Assembly (NCBI RefSeq): GCF_007741515.1
Contig: NZ_CP036263.1
Location: forward strand, 5,629,178-5,693,177
Reading direction: 5' to 3'
DNA length: 64,000 nt
Source: Adhaeretor mobilis
GTDB lineage: Bacteria; Planctomycetota; Planctomycetia; Pirellulales; Lacipirellulaceae
Of this stretch, positions 7,982 to 17,394 are shown one piece after another (position 1 is the stretch's first letter; the number at the start of each line of letters is the position of its first letter). The position numbers and the translations under genes were made by a program. Below the pieces are notes generated by a model. The model was given only the letters and a program-made list of their open reading frames with translations. It did not search any database and was not told the DNA's origin.

Positions 7982-8296
7982 ATGTACGCAATCATCGCCG
8001 ATGGCGGCCGCCAGCATAAAGTTGAAGAAGGACAAGAAGTCACCGTCGATTACCGTGACATCGCCGCTGGCGAAGTGTTCACCTTCGAGAAAGTACTCGC
8101 GGTAAGCGATGGCTCCGGCGACTTACAGCTCGGCACGCCTACCGTCAGTGGTGCAACGGTCACTGCCGAAGTGGTCGGACCCTCGCAGGGCCCGAAGCTG
8201 GTCGTCCAAAAAATCCGCCGCCGCAAGAACAGCCGCCGCAAGACGGGCCATCGCAGCATGTACACCAAAGTGAAGATCAGCAAGATCAGCTCCTAG
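7982..8296 (+). CDS. rplU: 50S ribosomal protein L21
   Basis: Large-subunit ribosomal protein bound to 23S rRNA, 104 residues. MYAIIADGGRQHKVEEGQEVTVD at the start and the basic QKIRRRKNSRRKTGHRSMYTKVKI tail are diagnostic. Unlike most bacteria, rpmA (L27) does not follow: a terminator begins 28 bases after the stop codon and the next gene is a channel protein. Confidence 0.97.
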   Translation: MYAIIADGGRQHKVEEGQEVTVDYRDIAAGEVFTFEKVLAVSDGSGDLQLGTPTVSGATVTAEVVGPSQGPKLVVQKIRRRKNSRRKTGHRSMYTKVKISKISS

Positions 8297-8324
8297 GGCA
8301 ACACCCCGTCAAAAGAACAACCGT

Positions 8325-8354
8325 GGCCGGGGTGCTTTAGCACTCCGGCCTTTT
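8325..8354 (+). terminator. Rho-independent terminator after rplU
   Basis: GGCCGGGGTGC TTTA GCACTCCGGCC (8325-8350) forms an 11-bp stem with one G-T pair, followed by TTTT. It ends the rplU transcript. The same hairpin core recurs after the MscS gene at 12598-12624, so the terminator belongs to a dispersed hairpin family. Confidence 0.85.
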
Positions 8355-8438
8355 CCGTGCGCTCTTGCAGCGCAGTATCAGCACAATTGCACCGTAAGTG
8401 AAAATTGGTGTCTGGCAACAATCTCTGGCAAGACCTTG

Positions 8439-8690
8439 AAACCACAAAGGGCCCAAAGAGCACTAAGCATATTTTTTTTGTAAGTATCGGTTGGCTAGAA
8501 TCTACTCGAGTGAGCTGCTTGAATTTGGGTGTTTCACCTAGCTAATAGCTCAGCAGGGGTTGACTCAACAGGGGTTGATAGGGCCGCAATTTTGCAGCAC
8601 GTCTTCACAGCTCACGATTCTTGGCTTCATTCTTTAGAGCTTCAGACTCAATTGTTTAGTTCTTAGCGTGCTTTGTGATCTTGGTGGTTC
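8439..8690. repeat. 252-bp element with ~30-bp imperfect inverted ends
   Basis: GAAACCACAAAGGGCCCAAA...CACTAAGC (8439-8469) is matched in inverted orientation by CTTAGCGTGCTTTGTG...GGTGGTTC (8662-8690). Between them lie a T8 run, and a short tandem CAGGGGTTGA repeat (about 8553-8580). No coding sequence is seen between rplU and the channel gene (8297-8960). Resembles a non-autonomous element. Confidence 0.5.
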
Positions 8691-8960
8691 ATCAAATGAC
8701 TTGCCATAGAATTATGCCACAGACGAAAATGGTGCCTACGTTGCCAGCGCCTCCTACAGTGGTAGAATGGTGCCCCCCGCGCTGCTTCTAACCGCTTCCC
8801 ACCAAAAAAGAACAGCTCCCAGCTCAACCACACGGAATGTGGTTCGGCAAGACGGTCCCCCCCTGGGAATTATTGCCGCCCTCCTGTGGTCTTCGCCAGT
8901 CGCCTCCAGGCGATCCATCCACCAACGCCAAGTATACCTGTGCTTGGAAGGATCCTTTCG

Positions 8961-11900
8961 ATGCTTTGCTTTCCTAAAAAGCTCCTCCTGCCACTGCCCC
9001 TGATGGGGCTTCTCCTACTGCTGGGACTCTCCGCAGAACCAATACTAAGTCAGCCGGCACAGGCACAGCAGGCAATAAATCAACTTCGAGAGCCTGCTCG
9101 CCCAAATAGGTACGAACCTGCTAGCAACGCAGCTTCTAGCCAAGAAAATACCAACCAAGAAGCAGATAGCAAGGAAGCACCAACTACGGAAAGCACTGAC
9201 AAGAACAGCACCGCTGAAGAGACATCCCCGATTGTCGCCACGCCGACGGGTGTCTCCCGCGAAGCGATTCAACGGCGTCTGGAAGCTCTAGAATCGGCTG
9301 GCCTCGACGAAACAGAAAAACGTCGGGCTACCGAGGCCTACCAGAGCGCGCTCGAATCGCTCTCCATCGCAGAAAAACAACAAGAAGAACTGCAATCCCT
9401 CACCGAGAAATTCGACAGGCTGCCTGAGAACATCAAGAAGTACCGGCAGGAACTCGCCGACCCCCTCCCCGCCAACCCGTCGATCGATCCCCAAGCAGAT
9501 GTTGCCGAGTTGGAACGTCAAGCAACCGAACTTGAGCAAACGGTTAAACAGACGACCGAGTCACTTGCGAAGTACCAAGCAGAGCCAGCGATACGCACTA
9601 CGCGTTTGGCCGAACTCCCGAGTCTGATTGCAGACGCGAAAAGCGAGCTGGCGGAGTTGCAAGAGCAGACTAAGGCAACGCCTGTCCCTGCCGATTCCAC
9701 AGGAGCGAGCAACCTTTCGCTGGCAAAATCGCTCGCAGGGCAAGCCCGCCTACAAGCGCTCCAAGCAACGCTCGCCGTGATGGAGAAACAGCAGCAGTTG
9801 TACTCGACCGGTGGCGAGTCGCTGAAGCTTCGTCAAGATTTAATATCCCGCGAGCTGGCTGCTCAAGAGAAACGGCTTGCCAAACTGCGCGAGGTGATCA
9901 ACAACCGACGCCAAGCGGACGCTACTGCCCAAGCCGCCAATGCCGCTCGCGATGCGGAGAAGAAACGTCTGCCCCCGATCGCAGCGCTCGCCAAGCGTAA
10001 TGCGGAACTTGCCGATCTGCGCAAGGACGCCTCAGAGCGAATTGGGAAACTTACCAAAGAGCGTGAGGAAATCGCCGAACGAAACCTCACCCTCAAGACC
10101 GAATTCGAACGCAGCCAGCAACGCGCCGAAGGCACCGGCCTTTCCGAGGGTATGGGACAATTACTTCGTCAGCAACAAGCCGACCTGCCCGACTTGCAAA
10201 ATGTAAAACGCCGCAGTGCGACCCGCTCTCAGCAGGCTGCCGACGTGGTGTTCAAGCAGTACGAACTCAACGACATGCGCAGCGACCTGTCGGCCCTGGA
10301 CATTGAGGAACAGGTGGAGAAAGTAATCGCTCAGCTCCCCAAGAACTATCAAACGGGAAAGGCGCGCGAACGTGCCGAGCAAGAAATTCGTGAGCTGCTC
10401 GAAGCCGAACGCAAGTACCTGGACGATTTAATCGAGGACTACGACACCTATTCGCTGAACCTCATGCAGCTCGGTGCCGAAGAAGCGACCCTGATCAAAC
10501 GGACCGAAGACTACGCAGCCTTTATTGCGAAACGCGTGTTGTGGATCCGCAGTTGTTTCCCGCTAGCCTCTGCCGACGTTCGCCCAGCTGTGGACGCATC
10601 TGCCTGGAGCCTCGACCCGCACCATTGGAGCGATGCGGTGACAACCTTAGCCCTTTCAGCCAGGGAGCATCCCTACCAGATTGGCTTGCTGTGCCTAGCA
10701 ATGATCGTGGTCTTGGGTGCCCAGCGACGTTCGCGTCGCATCTTGCGAGAGATCGGCACCCAAGCGGCCAAAGGCTCTTGCACCAACTCTTTTATTACCG
10801 TCAGGGCCATCTGGCTGACGACAACGGTGGCCCTGCCCTGGCCGGTGCTGATGTGGTTCTCCGGGTGGTGGATGGATCGCCCGCTCCAAGAATCAGAATT
10901 CGTGCGATCGTTGTCGCACGGCCTGCGGTTCACTGCCAATTGCTTATTTCTCCTCGAATTTGTCCGCCAGCTTTGTCGTTCCGGCGGCCTGGCCGACGCG
11001 CATTTCCAGTGGCCTAGCGCCTGTTTGGTGCAAGCTCGCCGGAGCCTGCGTTGGCTTACTTGGGGCGCGCTACCACTCGTGTTATGGCTAGTTGGTTTGG
11101 AAGTACAAAATGTCGAACCGCTGTGGAGTTCCTCACTGGGTCGCGTGCTGTTTATTATTGTGATGTTGCTCCTCTCGGCCGTGCTGCGCAGGGTGCTCTT
11201 GGTCAGGGGTAGTCCGCTCCTATTGACGATGAAGCAATCCGGCAAAACGTGGCTCTCGCTACTGCACTACCTGTGGGGGCCGCTGCTGGTCATCCTGCCA
11301 GTGCTACTGGCTGTACTGGCAGGACTGGGGTACTACTACACGGCGCAACACATGGCGGTTCGTCTACTGCAAACCGTCGGCGTGATCCTCGGGCTGCTCG
11401 TCGTGGGGGGAACGTTGCGACGTTGGATTCTCATTAATCGCCGCAAACTGGCGAAGGAAAGTGCCCGCAAACGCCGTGAAGCACAACGGGAGCAACAGCA
11501 GCTGGCCGCTGCCGCCGACACCTCGACCACTAGCGCGACACCCATTCAAGAAATCGCCGAAGAAGTCGTCGACCTGAAAGCACTTGGTGCGCAAACCGAC
11601 AAATTGGTTCACACGGTGCTCATGGCGATTGGGGCGGTCATCGCGGTACTCATTTGGCAAGAGATGCTCTCGGCTGTCGCCTTCATCACAGAGAAACCTA
11701 TCTTCCTCACTAAAGGTGGGACCACCTGGGGGCAACTTCTGGGCTTTGGCCTGCTAGTGACAGTCACGTGGGTCGCCGTGCGCGACTTGCCTGCACTGCT
11801 CGACTTCGCCGTCCTGCAGCACCTGCCGATGGACGGCGGAAGTCGCTATGCCTTCACGGCAATTTGTCGCTACGCGATTTTGGCAGTCGGCATTGTCGCG

Positions 11901-12578
11901 GCTTTCGGCGCGCTGGGCTTCCACTGGGATAGCATCCAGTGGCTCGTTGCCGCCATGGGCGTCGGCCTGGGATTTGGTATGCAGGAAATCTTTGCCAATT
12001 TCATCTCCGGCATTATCCTGCTGTTTGAACGCCCCATTCGCGTGGGCGATATCATCACACTCGGCGATCGCACCGGCGTCGTGAATCGCATCCGTATGCG
12101 TGCGACAACCATTGTCGACTGGGATCGCAAGGAATATATCGTCCCGAATAAAGATCTCATCACCGAACGACTCCTGAACTGGACGCTCACCGATCACACC
12201 AACCGAATCGTCATCGAAGTGGGCGTCGCCTACGGCAGCGATACCGAACTCGCCTGCCAACTGCTCCGCGAAGCCGCCCACGAGCATCCATTGATTCTCG
12301 ACGAGCCTGCCCCGGTGACCACGTTCGACCGCTTCGGCGACAGCGCGCTGAACCTCGTCCTCCGCTGCTATCTGCCGAACCTCGACAATCGGCTCGACAC
12401 GATCCATCGATTACACACGATGGTCGACAAGAAATTCCGCGATGCAGGCCTGGAGATCGCCTTCCCACAAACCGACCTGCACGTGAGAAGTGTGCCCAAA
12501 TCGGTAGAACGCCTAGCTCGCAGAGAAGCTGAAGCAGAAACCGTGGCATCGAACGGCGCCAGTAACGGTTCTACGTAG
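8961..12578 (+). CDS. Large mechanosensitive channel of the MscS/MscK (KefA) type
   Basis: 1205 residues, inner membrane, opens under membrane tension to release solutes. The ATG at 8961 is chosen because GGAAGGA (8946-8952) precedes it and a signal peptide follows (MLCFPKKLLLPLPLMGLLLL, cleavage after AQA); an upstream in-frame GTG at 8886 adds an unlikely extension. Residues ~80-560 are a periplasmic coiled-coil region rich in Gln/Glu/Ala. About ten membrane helices follow, then the MscS pore and beta domain: GVGLGFGMQEIFANFISGII, RPIRVGDIITLGDRTGVVNR and IVPNKDLITERLLNWTLTD. Length and architecture match MscK/MscM-like channels (about 1100 residues). Confidence 0.92.
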   Translation: MLCFPKKLLLPLPLMGLLLLLGLSAEPILSQPAQAQQAINQLREPARPNRYEPASNAASSQENTNQEADSKEAPTTESTDKNSTAEETSPIVATPTGVSREAIQRRLEALESAGLDETEKRRATEAYQSALESLSIAEKQQEELQSLTEKFDRLPENIKKYRQELADPLPANPSIDPQADVAELERQATELEQTVKQTTESLAKYQAEPAIRTTRLAELPSLIADAKSELAELQEQTKATPVPADSTGASNLSLAKSLAGQARLQALQATLAVMEKQQQLYSTGGESLKLRQDLISRELAAQEKRLAKLREVINNRRQADATAQAANAARDAEKKRLPPIAALAKRNAELADLRKDASERIGKLTKEREEIAERNLTLKTEFERSQQRAEGTGLSEGMGQLLRQQQADLPDLQNVKRRSATRSQQAADVVFKQYELNDMRSDLSALDIEEQVEKVIAQLPKNYQTGKARERAEQEIRELLEAERKYLDDLIEDYDTYSLNLMQLGAEEATLIKRTEDYAAFIAKRVLWIRSCFPLASADVRPAVDASAWSLDPHHWSDAVTTLALSAREHPYQIGLLCLAMIVVLGAQRRSRRILREIGTQAAKGSCTNSFITVRAIWLTTTVALPWPVLMWFSGWWMDRPLQESEFVRSLSHGLRFTANCLFLLEFVRQLCRSGGLADAHFQWPSACLVQARRSLRWLTWGALPLVLWLVGLEVQNVEPLWSSSLGRVLFIIVMLLLSAVLRRVLLVRGSPLLLTMKQSGKTWLSLLHYLWGPLLVILPVLLAVLAGLGYYYTAQHMAVRLLQTVGVILGLLVVGGTLRRWILINRRKLAKESARKRREAQREQQQLAAAADTSTTSATPIQEIAEEVVDLKALGAQTDKLVHTVLMAIGAVIAVLIWQEMLSAVAFITEKPIFLTKGGTTWGQLLGFGLLVTVTWVAVRDLPALLDFAVLQHLPMDGGSRYAFTAICRYAILAVGIVAAFGALGFHWDSIQWLVAAMGVGLGFGMQEIFANFISGIILLFERPIRVGDIITLGDRTGVVNRIRMRATTIVDWDRKEYIVPNKDLITERLLNWTLTDHTNRIVIEVGVAYGSDTELACQLLREAAHEHPLILDEPAPVTTFDRFGDSALNLVLRCYLPNLDNRLDTIHRLHTMVDKKFRDAGLEIAFPQTDLHVRSVPKSVERLARREAEAETVASNGASNGST

Positions 12579-12597
12579 TGCCCACCCCGTAACCAAT

Positions 12598-12624
12598 GGC
12601 CCGGGGTGCTGAAGCACCCTGGCC
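12598..12624 (+). terminator. Hairpin downstream of mscS-like gene
   Basis: GGCCcGGGGTGC TGAA GCACCCtGGCC forms a strong stem-loop 20 bases after the stop codon. No clear T tract follows, so termination is uncertain. It is the same hairpin family as the rplU terminator. Confidence 0.5.
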
Positions 12625-12652
12625 ACAATCGGTTTGCGTTCGATCCACTCGA

Positions 12653-13312
12653 TCACTCTCCACGATTTCCGTAGAGATACTCCATATCCGGCTTCTCCGT
12701 AGCAAAAAAGTGAACCCAAATATAGGCGTGACTAAATGCGGCAACTAAAAGTGCCGCCTTGGAGTTCAGACCAACCGCAATTGCCCAAAACAGCAGAAAG
12801 GCGTAAGCGTACATCCCGTTGCTGGTGAATCGGAAAATGCCCTTCTCCACAAGCGGCAGATCGCGGTAGCGCGGATCGAAATGATCGGCACCGGCCGCCC
12901 GCCTCATGCCGAAATAGCGCATGACGCTAACCATAGCGTAGCACCCCGGCAGCGCGAGCAGCGTCGTGAGAATGACTCGCGGGAGAACGGGAAGCTCAAG
13001 ACTACCACGATCCAGCCACGCCAGCACAAACAGCGAGACGAATCGTCCGCCAAACAACAGAAAAAAACCTACGAGGTAGCCCCCAAAGCCTATCGCCTTG
13101 CTAGTCGCTGCGGATCGCAACTCCAACCGCCATGCCAACCAGACGAACAGTTGGTGCACGACCGGAAAAGCAACGGCTGTCCAAAAAGCTACTGGAAAGG
13201 GTCGACTAAGCCCCCCCCAGGCTAACCAAACGAGTACCAACAACAGCGCTAAGCTGCAGTAGTGGAGTGTCTGTCCAACCCACATGCCGGGTGCGGTCTT
13301 GGCAGCCGTCAT
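12653..13312 (-). CDS. Integral membrane methyltransferase-like protein (PEMT/ICMT superfamily)
   Basis: 219 residues with about six membrane helices. The C-terminal block LVEKGIFRFTSNGMYAYAFL...SHAYIWVHFFATEKPDM resembles the core of phospholipid/isoprenylcysteine methyltransferases, where an Arg-x-x-x-x-Gly segment and a Glu-Pro/Glu-Lys-Pro near the end bind S-adenosylmethionine. Substrate unknown; a phospholipid headgroup is plausible because cardiolipin synthase lies next door, but that is inference. Transcribed toward the channel gene. Confidence 0.65.
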   Translation of the reverse strand: MTAAKTAPGMWVGQTLHYCSLALLLVLVWLAWGGLSRPFPVAFWTAVAFPVVHQLFVWLAWRLELRSAATSKAIGFGGYLVGFFLLFGGRFVSLFVLAWLDRGSLELPVLPRVILTTLLALPGCYAMVSVMRYFGMRRAAGADHFDPRYRDLPLVEKGIFRFTSNGMYAYAFLLFWAIAVGLNSKAALLVAAFSHAYIWVHFFATEKPDMEYLYGNRGE

Positions 13313-13525
13313 ATCGGGCTTTCTATTCTAGAGTGTGACCGTTTGCGAATCATGTCACTCCATCATAGCGACTGCAATTGCCGAGCGCGACTCAATCCTG
13401 TGACGGCATTCAATGGCACCAGCAAGCACGCTACGTAACGTAGGGCCTGGCGCGCCAAAGTACCCTGGCCACCTAAGCCTAGCCGGTCGCCCGGTTCTCC
13501 TGTGCTTCGCAATGACGGGAATAAA

Positions 13526-13588
13526 CCCCACGCAGAGTCGCAGAGGATTGCATTTTCAACTCTCCGTCCTCCACGTCTCTGCGTGGGG
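13526..13588. repeat. Inverted repeat CCCCACGCAGAG family
   Basis: CCCCACGCAGAGTCGCAGAG (13526-13545) and CCTCCACGTCTCTGCGTGGG (13568-13587) are imperfect inverted arms around a 21-bp loop. It sits in the leader region of the cardiolipin synthase gene; the 360 bases from 13313 to 13672 contain no gene. A GGCCTGG/CCCTGGCC hairpin lies just before it (about 13443-13472). Confidence 0.55.
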
Positions 13589-13672
13589 CAAAAATTTGCC
13601 TATACTAAGGGTGAAGCAATAATCCGGCGGAAAACTCCCGCGAGCCACGAAAGACTGCAACTGCCTTCCGGC

Positions 13673-15136
13673 ATGCTGAATCCAATCTACCTCACTGTCG
13701 CTGCAACGCTGCTCCACATCACCGTCGTCGGGACGATCTTCTTCCGTGTCGTCATGCGCAAGCCGTCGGTTGGAGTATCGCTGGCGTGGATGATTCTGGT
13801 CGGGACCATCCCAGCGGTCGGAGCCGTGTTTTACTTGTTGGTCGGTGAGCGGCGGGTCGGGCAACGTCGCGTCCGGCGTATTGAAGAAATGCGAATGGAC
13901 TACGCACGGCTTGCCGAAGCGGTCATCGACAAGGGTCTGACCCAAGTCGATTGGACTCAACACCCAGCAGGCGCCCAAGGGATGGATCGCCTGGGAACCA
14001 GTCTGGCCGGTCTACCTACGGTTGCCGGTAGCACAGGTAAGTTGCTCACAGATTCGGACGCCATTCTGCAAGGTATCGCTCAGGATATCGAGGCGGCCAA
14101 GCATAGCGTTCTGATGGAATTCTATATTTGGAATGCAGGAGGGCTTGCAGACGATGTCGTCGAGGCACTGATCCGCGCCGCCGAACGTGGCGTTTCTTGT
14201 CGAGTCTTGGTCGACGCCATCGGTGCGCGGCCTTGGTGGCGCACCGATCAACCTGAGCGACTACGTACGTCGGGCGTAAAAGTTCAGGCCGCTTGCCCGG
14301 CTGGAATTTTCCGAGCACTGTTCAGCCGCAACGACCTACGCTTGCACCGTAAGGTTGTGGTTGTCGATGGCGAAGTTGCCTGGACCGGCAGCATGAACCT
14401 GGTCGATCCTAAGTTCTTTAAGCAAGATTCCGATGTCGGTCAGTGGGTCGATGCCATGCTGCGTGTAGAGGGCTCGGTGATTGCCCCACTTGCGATGACG
14501 ATGATTAGCGACTGGATGCTAGAGACCGATGAAACCCTTGAGGAGATTGTCGAGTGTGCGAATTTGCGCACGGTGCAGTCGAAAGGCAATCAAGATATCC
14601 AGGTGGTCCCCTCAGGCCCCGTCGGGACTGCCGATGCGGCACTGCAGATGTTGTTGGCATTGATCAATGCGGCACAGGATGAGTTAGTGCTAACGACACC
14701 CTACTTCGTGCCAGACGAATCGATCGTGCGGGCTTTGCGTGGCGCGGCAGGGCGCGGGGTTGCAGTGCATTTGGTACTCCCCGAGCGCGTCGATTCCGTA
14801 CTCACTCGCTACGCGAGTCGGTCCTACTACCAGGAATTACTGGAAGTCGGGATCTATATTCACCTGTTCCGCGGCGGCCTCTTGCACACCAAGAGTGTCA
14901 CGGCCGACCGAGCGATCTCGATGTTCGGCACAGTGAATATCGATATGCGTAGCCTGTGGTTAAATTACGAGGTGTCTCTGTACGTCTACGGCGAAACCTT
15001 CGGCCAACACTTACGCTACGTACAAGAAGGCTACATCGCCGATAGCGATCTCGTCGATCTAGACGAGTGGGGCAGTCGCTCGCTGCTGCAAAAAATGATC
15101 GAAAACACACTGCGGTTGATGAGCCCCGTACTATGA
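13673..15136 (+). CDS. cls: Cardiolipin synthase, phospholipase D family
   Basis: Transfers a phosphatidyl group to make cardiolipin in the inner membrane. 487 residues from the ATG at 13673, which gives the standard N-terminus of two membrane helices (about 2-24 and 33-56); in-frame upstream sequence runs through an inverted repeat and is unlikely to be translated. Two HKD motifs are complete: HRKVVVVD (225-232) with GSMN after it, and HTKSVTAD (405-412) with GTVNIDMRS. The stop TGA overlaps the ATG of the next gene. Confidence 0.93.
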   Translation: MLNPIYLTVAATLLHITVVGTIFFRVVMRKPSVGVSLAWMILVGTIPAVGAVFYLLVGERRVGQRRVRRIEEMRMDYARLAEAVIDKGLTQVDWTQHPAGAQGMDRLGTSLAGLPTVAGSTGKLLTDSDAILQGIAQDIEAAKHSVLMEFYIWNAGGLADDVVEALIRAAERGVSCRVLVDAIGARPWWRTDQPERLRTSGVKVQAACPAGIFRALFSRNDLRLHRKVVVVDGEVAWTGSMNLVDPKFFKQDSDVGQWVDAMLRVEGSVIAPLAMTMISDWMLETDETLEEIVECANLRTVQSKGNQDIQVVPSGPVGTADAALQMLLALINAAQDELVLTTPYFVPDESIVRALRGAAGRGVAVHLVLPERVDSVLTRYASRSYYQELLEVGIYIHLFRGGLLHTKSVTADRAISMFGTVNIDMRSLWLNYEVSLYVYGETFGQHLRYVQEGYIADSDLVDLDEWGSRSLLQKMIENTLRLMSPVL

Positions 15137-15918
15137 GTGCGCCCGAGAGAATTTCCGCCGACGATTCGGGAATGCCGCTCCGGCTGATGACCTACAACAT
15201 TCATAAAGGTATTGGCGGCCTCGATCGCAAATACCGTTTAGAACGCATCGTCGAAGTGATTGACCACTATCGCCCCGATGTTGCGTGCTTACAGGAGGTC
15301 GATGAAGGAGTTCCCCGTTCCCACCGAGACCATCAGGTCGAAAAACTGGCCGAGCAACTTGGCTACCAACACACGGCTTTCCAACGCAACGTAAAGCTTC
15401 GACGTGGTGCGTACGGCAACGCGATCCTTAGTCGCTTTCCGATTCAAGAATGCATCGACATTGATTTGACCGTCCGTCCCAAGAAACGCCGGCAAGCCCA
15501 ACTTGCCCGACTAATCGCGGAGACTCCCCACGGAAGTGCCAACCTAACGGTCGTCAATTTGCACCTCGGCCTAGCAGGTTTCGAGCGCACAATTCAACTA
15601 CGCCGCCTGTTTGCGAGCGGAGAGCTGAGCAAGCCGCCTAGTGATCACGTGCTGGATCAAGCCATCATCGTCGCGGGCGACTTCAACGACGTGTGGGAAA
15701 ATCTCGGCAAGCGCCTCCTGCAACCCCAAGGTTTCCAACGGGCTGGAGCCGGGATTCGCACGTTTCCTGCCATCGCGCCGCTGCGAGCACTGGACGGCAT
15801 TCATTTCCGTGGCAGGCCGTTGTCTTACGGGCACAGCTTCGCTGGACGAACCAACATCGCCAAACAGGCGTCCGACCACCGACCCCTGGTGGCAGATTTC
15901 GAGCTCAAATTGCAATGA
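15133..15918 (+). CDS. Endonuclease/exonuclease/phosphatase-fold protein
   Basis: 261 residues. Metal-dependent phosphoesterase fold: MTYNIHKGIGGLDRK, CLQEVDEG (metal-binding Glu), VVNLHLGLAGFERTIQLRRL, GDFNDVW and the final SDHRPLVADFEL. The ATG at 15133 overlaps the cls stop (ATGA), implying coupling; the same cls-EEP pairing is common in bacteria and suggests a role in lipid or nucleotide phosphate cleavage near the membrane, though no signal peptide is present. The substrate cannot be read from sequence. Confidence 0.88.
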   Translation: MSAPERISADDSGMPLRLMTYNIHKGIGGLDRKYRLERIVEVIDHYRPDVACLQEVDEGVPRSHRDHQVEKLAEQLGYQHTAFQRNVKLRRGAYGNAILSRFPIQECIDIDLTVRPKKRRQAQLARLIAETPHGSANLTVVNLHLGLAGFERTIQLRRLFASGELSKPPSDHVLDQAIIVAGDFNDVWENLGKRLLQPQGFQRAGAGIRTFPAIAPLRALDGIHFRGRPLSYGHSFAGRTNIAKQASDHRPLVADFELKLQ

Positions 15919-15940
15919 GCTGCATTTGGCGTGCAGAATC

Positions 15941-16060
15941 TGTCATTCCGAAAGGAGTCGAACGACTGAGCAGTCCGGTTCACACTCGATTGCGCTTGTT
16001 AGGTGATCGAGATTGCAGACTGGATTTCTCGGTCGCTATCGCTCGGTCGAAGCGACATGA
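15941..16060. repeat. TGTCATTCC dispersed palindromic repeat, copy 1
   Basis: Begins TGTCATTCCGAAAGGAGTCG and ends CTCGGTCGAAGCGACA; the two ends are imperfect inverted repeats. A second copy with the same ends and a divergent middle lies at 23801-23902. Confidence 0.65.
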
Positions 16061-16150
16061 CTCTTGCCCCTTCACTTCTCTAGTCTCCGTGATCGCCACG
16101 ACCTCTGCGCGAGACTCCTTTCTTAGGGTACCGCACAGATTCATGTAAAA

Positions 16151-16231
16151 TGCACGCTAAGCAACCCATGTGGGTCACTCAGGGGTTAGATAAATTGGTG
16201 CCCAAACTGATAGCGGTTTGGACAAGCTCAG
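16151..16231 (-). repeat. End repeat B of the cassette island (copy 1)
   Basis: On the minus strand this reads TTGTCCAAACCGCTATCAGT, then TTTATCTAACCCCTGAGTGA and CCCACAT. It matches 35173-35252 (plus strand) over about 80 bases. In both places it closes a group of small genes on the downstream side. CCAAAC/GTTTGG inside it can form a hairpin. Confidence 0.7.
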
Positions 16232-16345
16232 CGAGTTCGGGGGATGTTCCTGCGGTCGGTCAGGAACGCCCCCGTTCACCGGGCCGCGGCGAACGAATTC
16301 GATTCCAAAACCCGCGCGGCCCACGGCTCCATGTCCAACGCTTTT

Positions 16346-16888
16346 TTATCCGCTTTCTTCCTTCACAATCTTCCGATGCCGATTCCACCTGAGAACCAAG
16401 ATGAGAATGATCGGCAACGCAATCATTAAAACGTCAGCAACGACTGGAGAAGCAATAGTCCCACGAATCACAGTTGCATTAGATGGAACCACTAGCGTCT
16501 GTGCGGCGGTAGACGCCTCAACATAATCATGCCGAATGAACACGACAGAGCCATTGAGCCGGTTGTGTGCTTGAAACCTTGCTGGCGGTTGATAGCTTGC
16601 TGCACATTGCGACACCGGGATCACCAGTAGGTCCGATCGCTCGTCCATCACACTGTAGGAGTATCCGGGAAAAGACGCAGCTATCGAATCCGAGATTGTG
16701 CGTCGGAACCAACGCCTATAGTCCTCCTCGCCGTGGATACGGTACTCGTCAATATGCTGTACAGCCTTTGTAGGCCTATCCTGAATGCACCCGGCCAACT
16801 CCACAGGTGGTATGCGAAACCATCCGCTCCAGAGAGCAACGGCACCAGTCAGAACGAGTAGCTCGCCAAGTGAAAAGCGTTTAGGCAT
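16346..16888 (-). CDS. Hypothetical membrane protein, fifth (last) gene of cassette array
   Basis: 180 residues with a hydrophobic N-terminal helix (about 8-25, ELLVLTGAVALWSGWF) and a C-terminal helix (about 152-168, LMIALPIILILVLRW), so two membrane anchors with an exposed middle domain. No family recognised. The cassette start (minus strand G^TTATCCG, cut at 16925/16926) lies 37 bases before the ATG. Unlike the other four genes, no matching attC is seen after its stop, so its 3' boundary is unclear; repeat B follows. Confidence 0.65.
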   Translation of the reverse strand: MPKRFSLGELLVLTGAVALWSGWFRIPPVELAGCIQDRPTKAVQHIDEYRIHGEEDYRRWFRRTISDSIAASFPGYSYSVMDERSDLLVIPVSQCAASYQPPARFQAHNRLNGSVVFIRHDYVEASTAAQTLVVPSNATVIRGTIASPVVADVLMIALPIILILVLRWNRHRKIVKEESG

Positions 16889-16919
16889 GCGTTAGACCCA
16901 GCTCAACTTCGCTTTGTTC

Positions 16920-17027
16920 GGATAACGTATAAGGCTCAGTTGCCGGCCGCCCGCGGAATGCAGGCTCCAAACCGACAACAACATCATAACGCGGGCGTTG
17001 CCGGTCAACTGCAGCCGGTGGTTAGGG
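16920..17027 (-). repeat. attC-like recombination site A
   Basis: Minus strand: R'' CCCTAAC (17027 side), then GCAGTTGACCGGCAACGCCC and its imperfect complement GGCGGCCGGCAACTGAGCC, ending TACG^TTATCCG. The arms pair except for an unpaired base (AACTGcAGCC against GGCTCAGTT), like the extrahelical bases of attC. Nearly identical arms occur in site B. The stop codon TAA of the preceding gene lies inside R''. Confidence 0.8.
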
Positions 17028-17390
17028 CGATCCTTCGGGATGCTTGGCGAACTTCGCAATCCAACCTTCCTCAGTGAACTGCTCACCGTGAAGCCCGTCA
17101 GATTCATCAGCGACATTGACCCCGTCGACCATCACGTGCACATTCTCAAAATCGTTGGCCTCGACCAGAGCGAACAGAAAGTCGTGCATACCGGTTTCGA
17201 TCGCTTGGATTACACAGCGTCGGATCAGGTCGATTTGCTCGGGCGTCTGATCTGCAAGTTCACGCTGAAGGTTTTGGAGAGACGGAGCACGCCAGTGACC
17301 TTGAGAGGCGAGGTCAAAAAAGTCGATGGCGTTGTCGCGGAGCTTGGTAACGACGATCTTCCCAAACTTGTCCACGGCGGGATGTGCCAT
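17022..17390 (-). CDS. Hypothetical protein, fourth cassette gene
   Basis: 122 residues, soluble. No family recognised. Features are an N-terminal basic/acidic helix region (DKFGKIVVTKLRDNAIDFFD), a central helix pair and VHVMVDGVNVADESDGLHGE near the C-terminus. The ATG lies only 10 bases after the predicted crossover (G^TTAGGGCGATATG), and the TAA stop lies inside the R'' box of site A, so the gene fills its cassette exactly. Confidence 0.7.
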   Translation of the reverse strand: MAHPAVDKFGKIVVTKLRDNAIDFFDLASQGHWRAPSLQNLQRELADQTPEQIDLIRRCVIQAIETGMHDFLFALVEANDFENVHVMVDGVNVADESDGLHGEQFTEEGWIAKFAKHPEGSP

Positions 17391-17394
17391 ATCG

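Noticed and set aside
13502..13672. Longer N-terminus for cardiolipin synthase
   Set aside because: It reads through the CCCCACGCAGAG inverted repeat and gives an atypical N-terminus; ATG 13673 yields the standard two-helix start.
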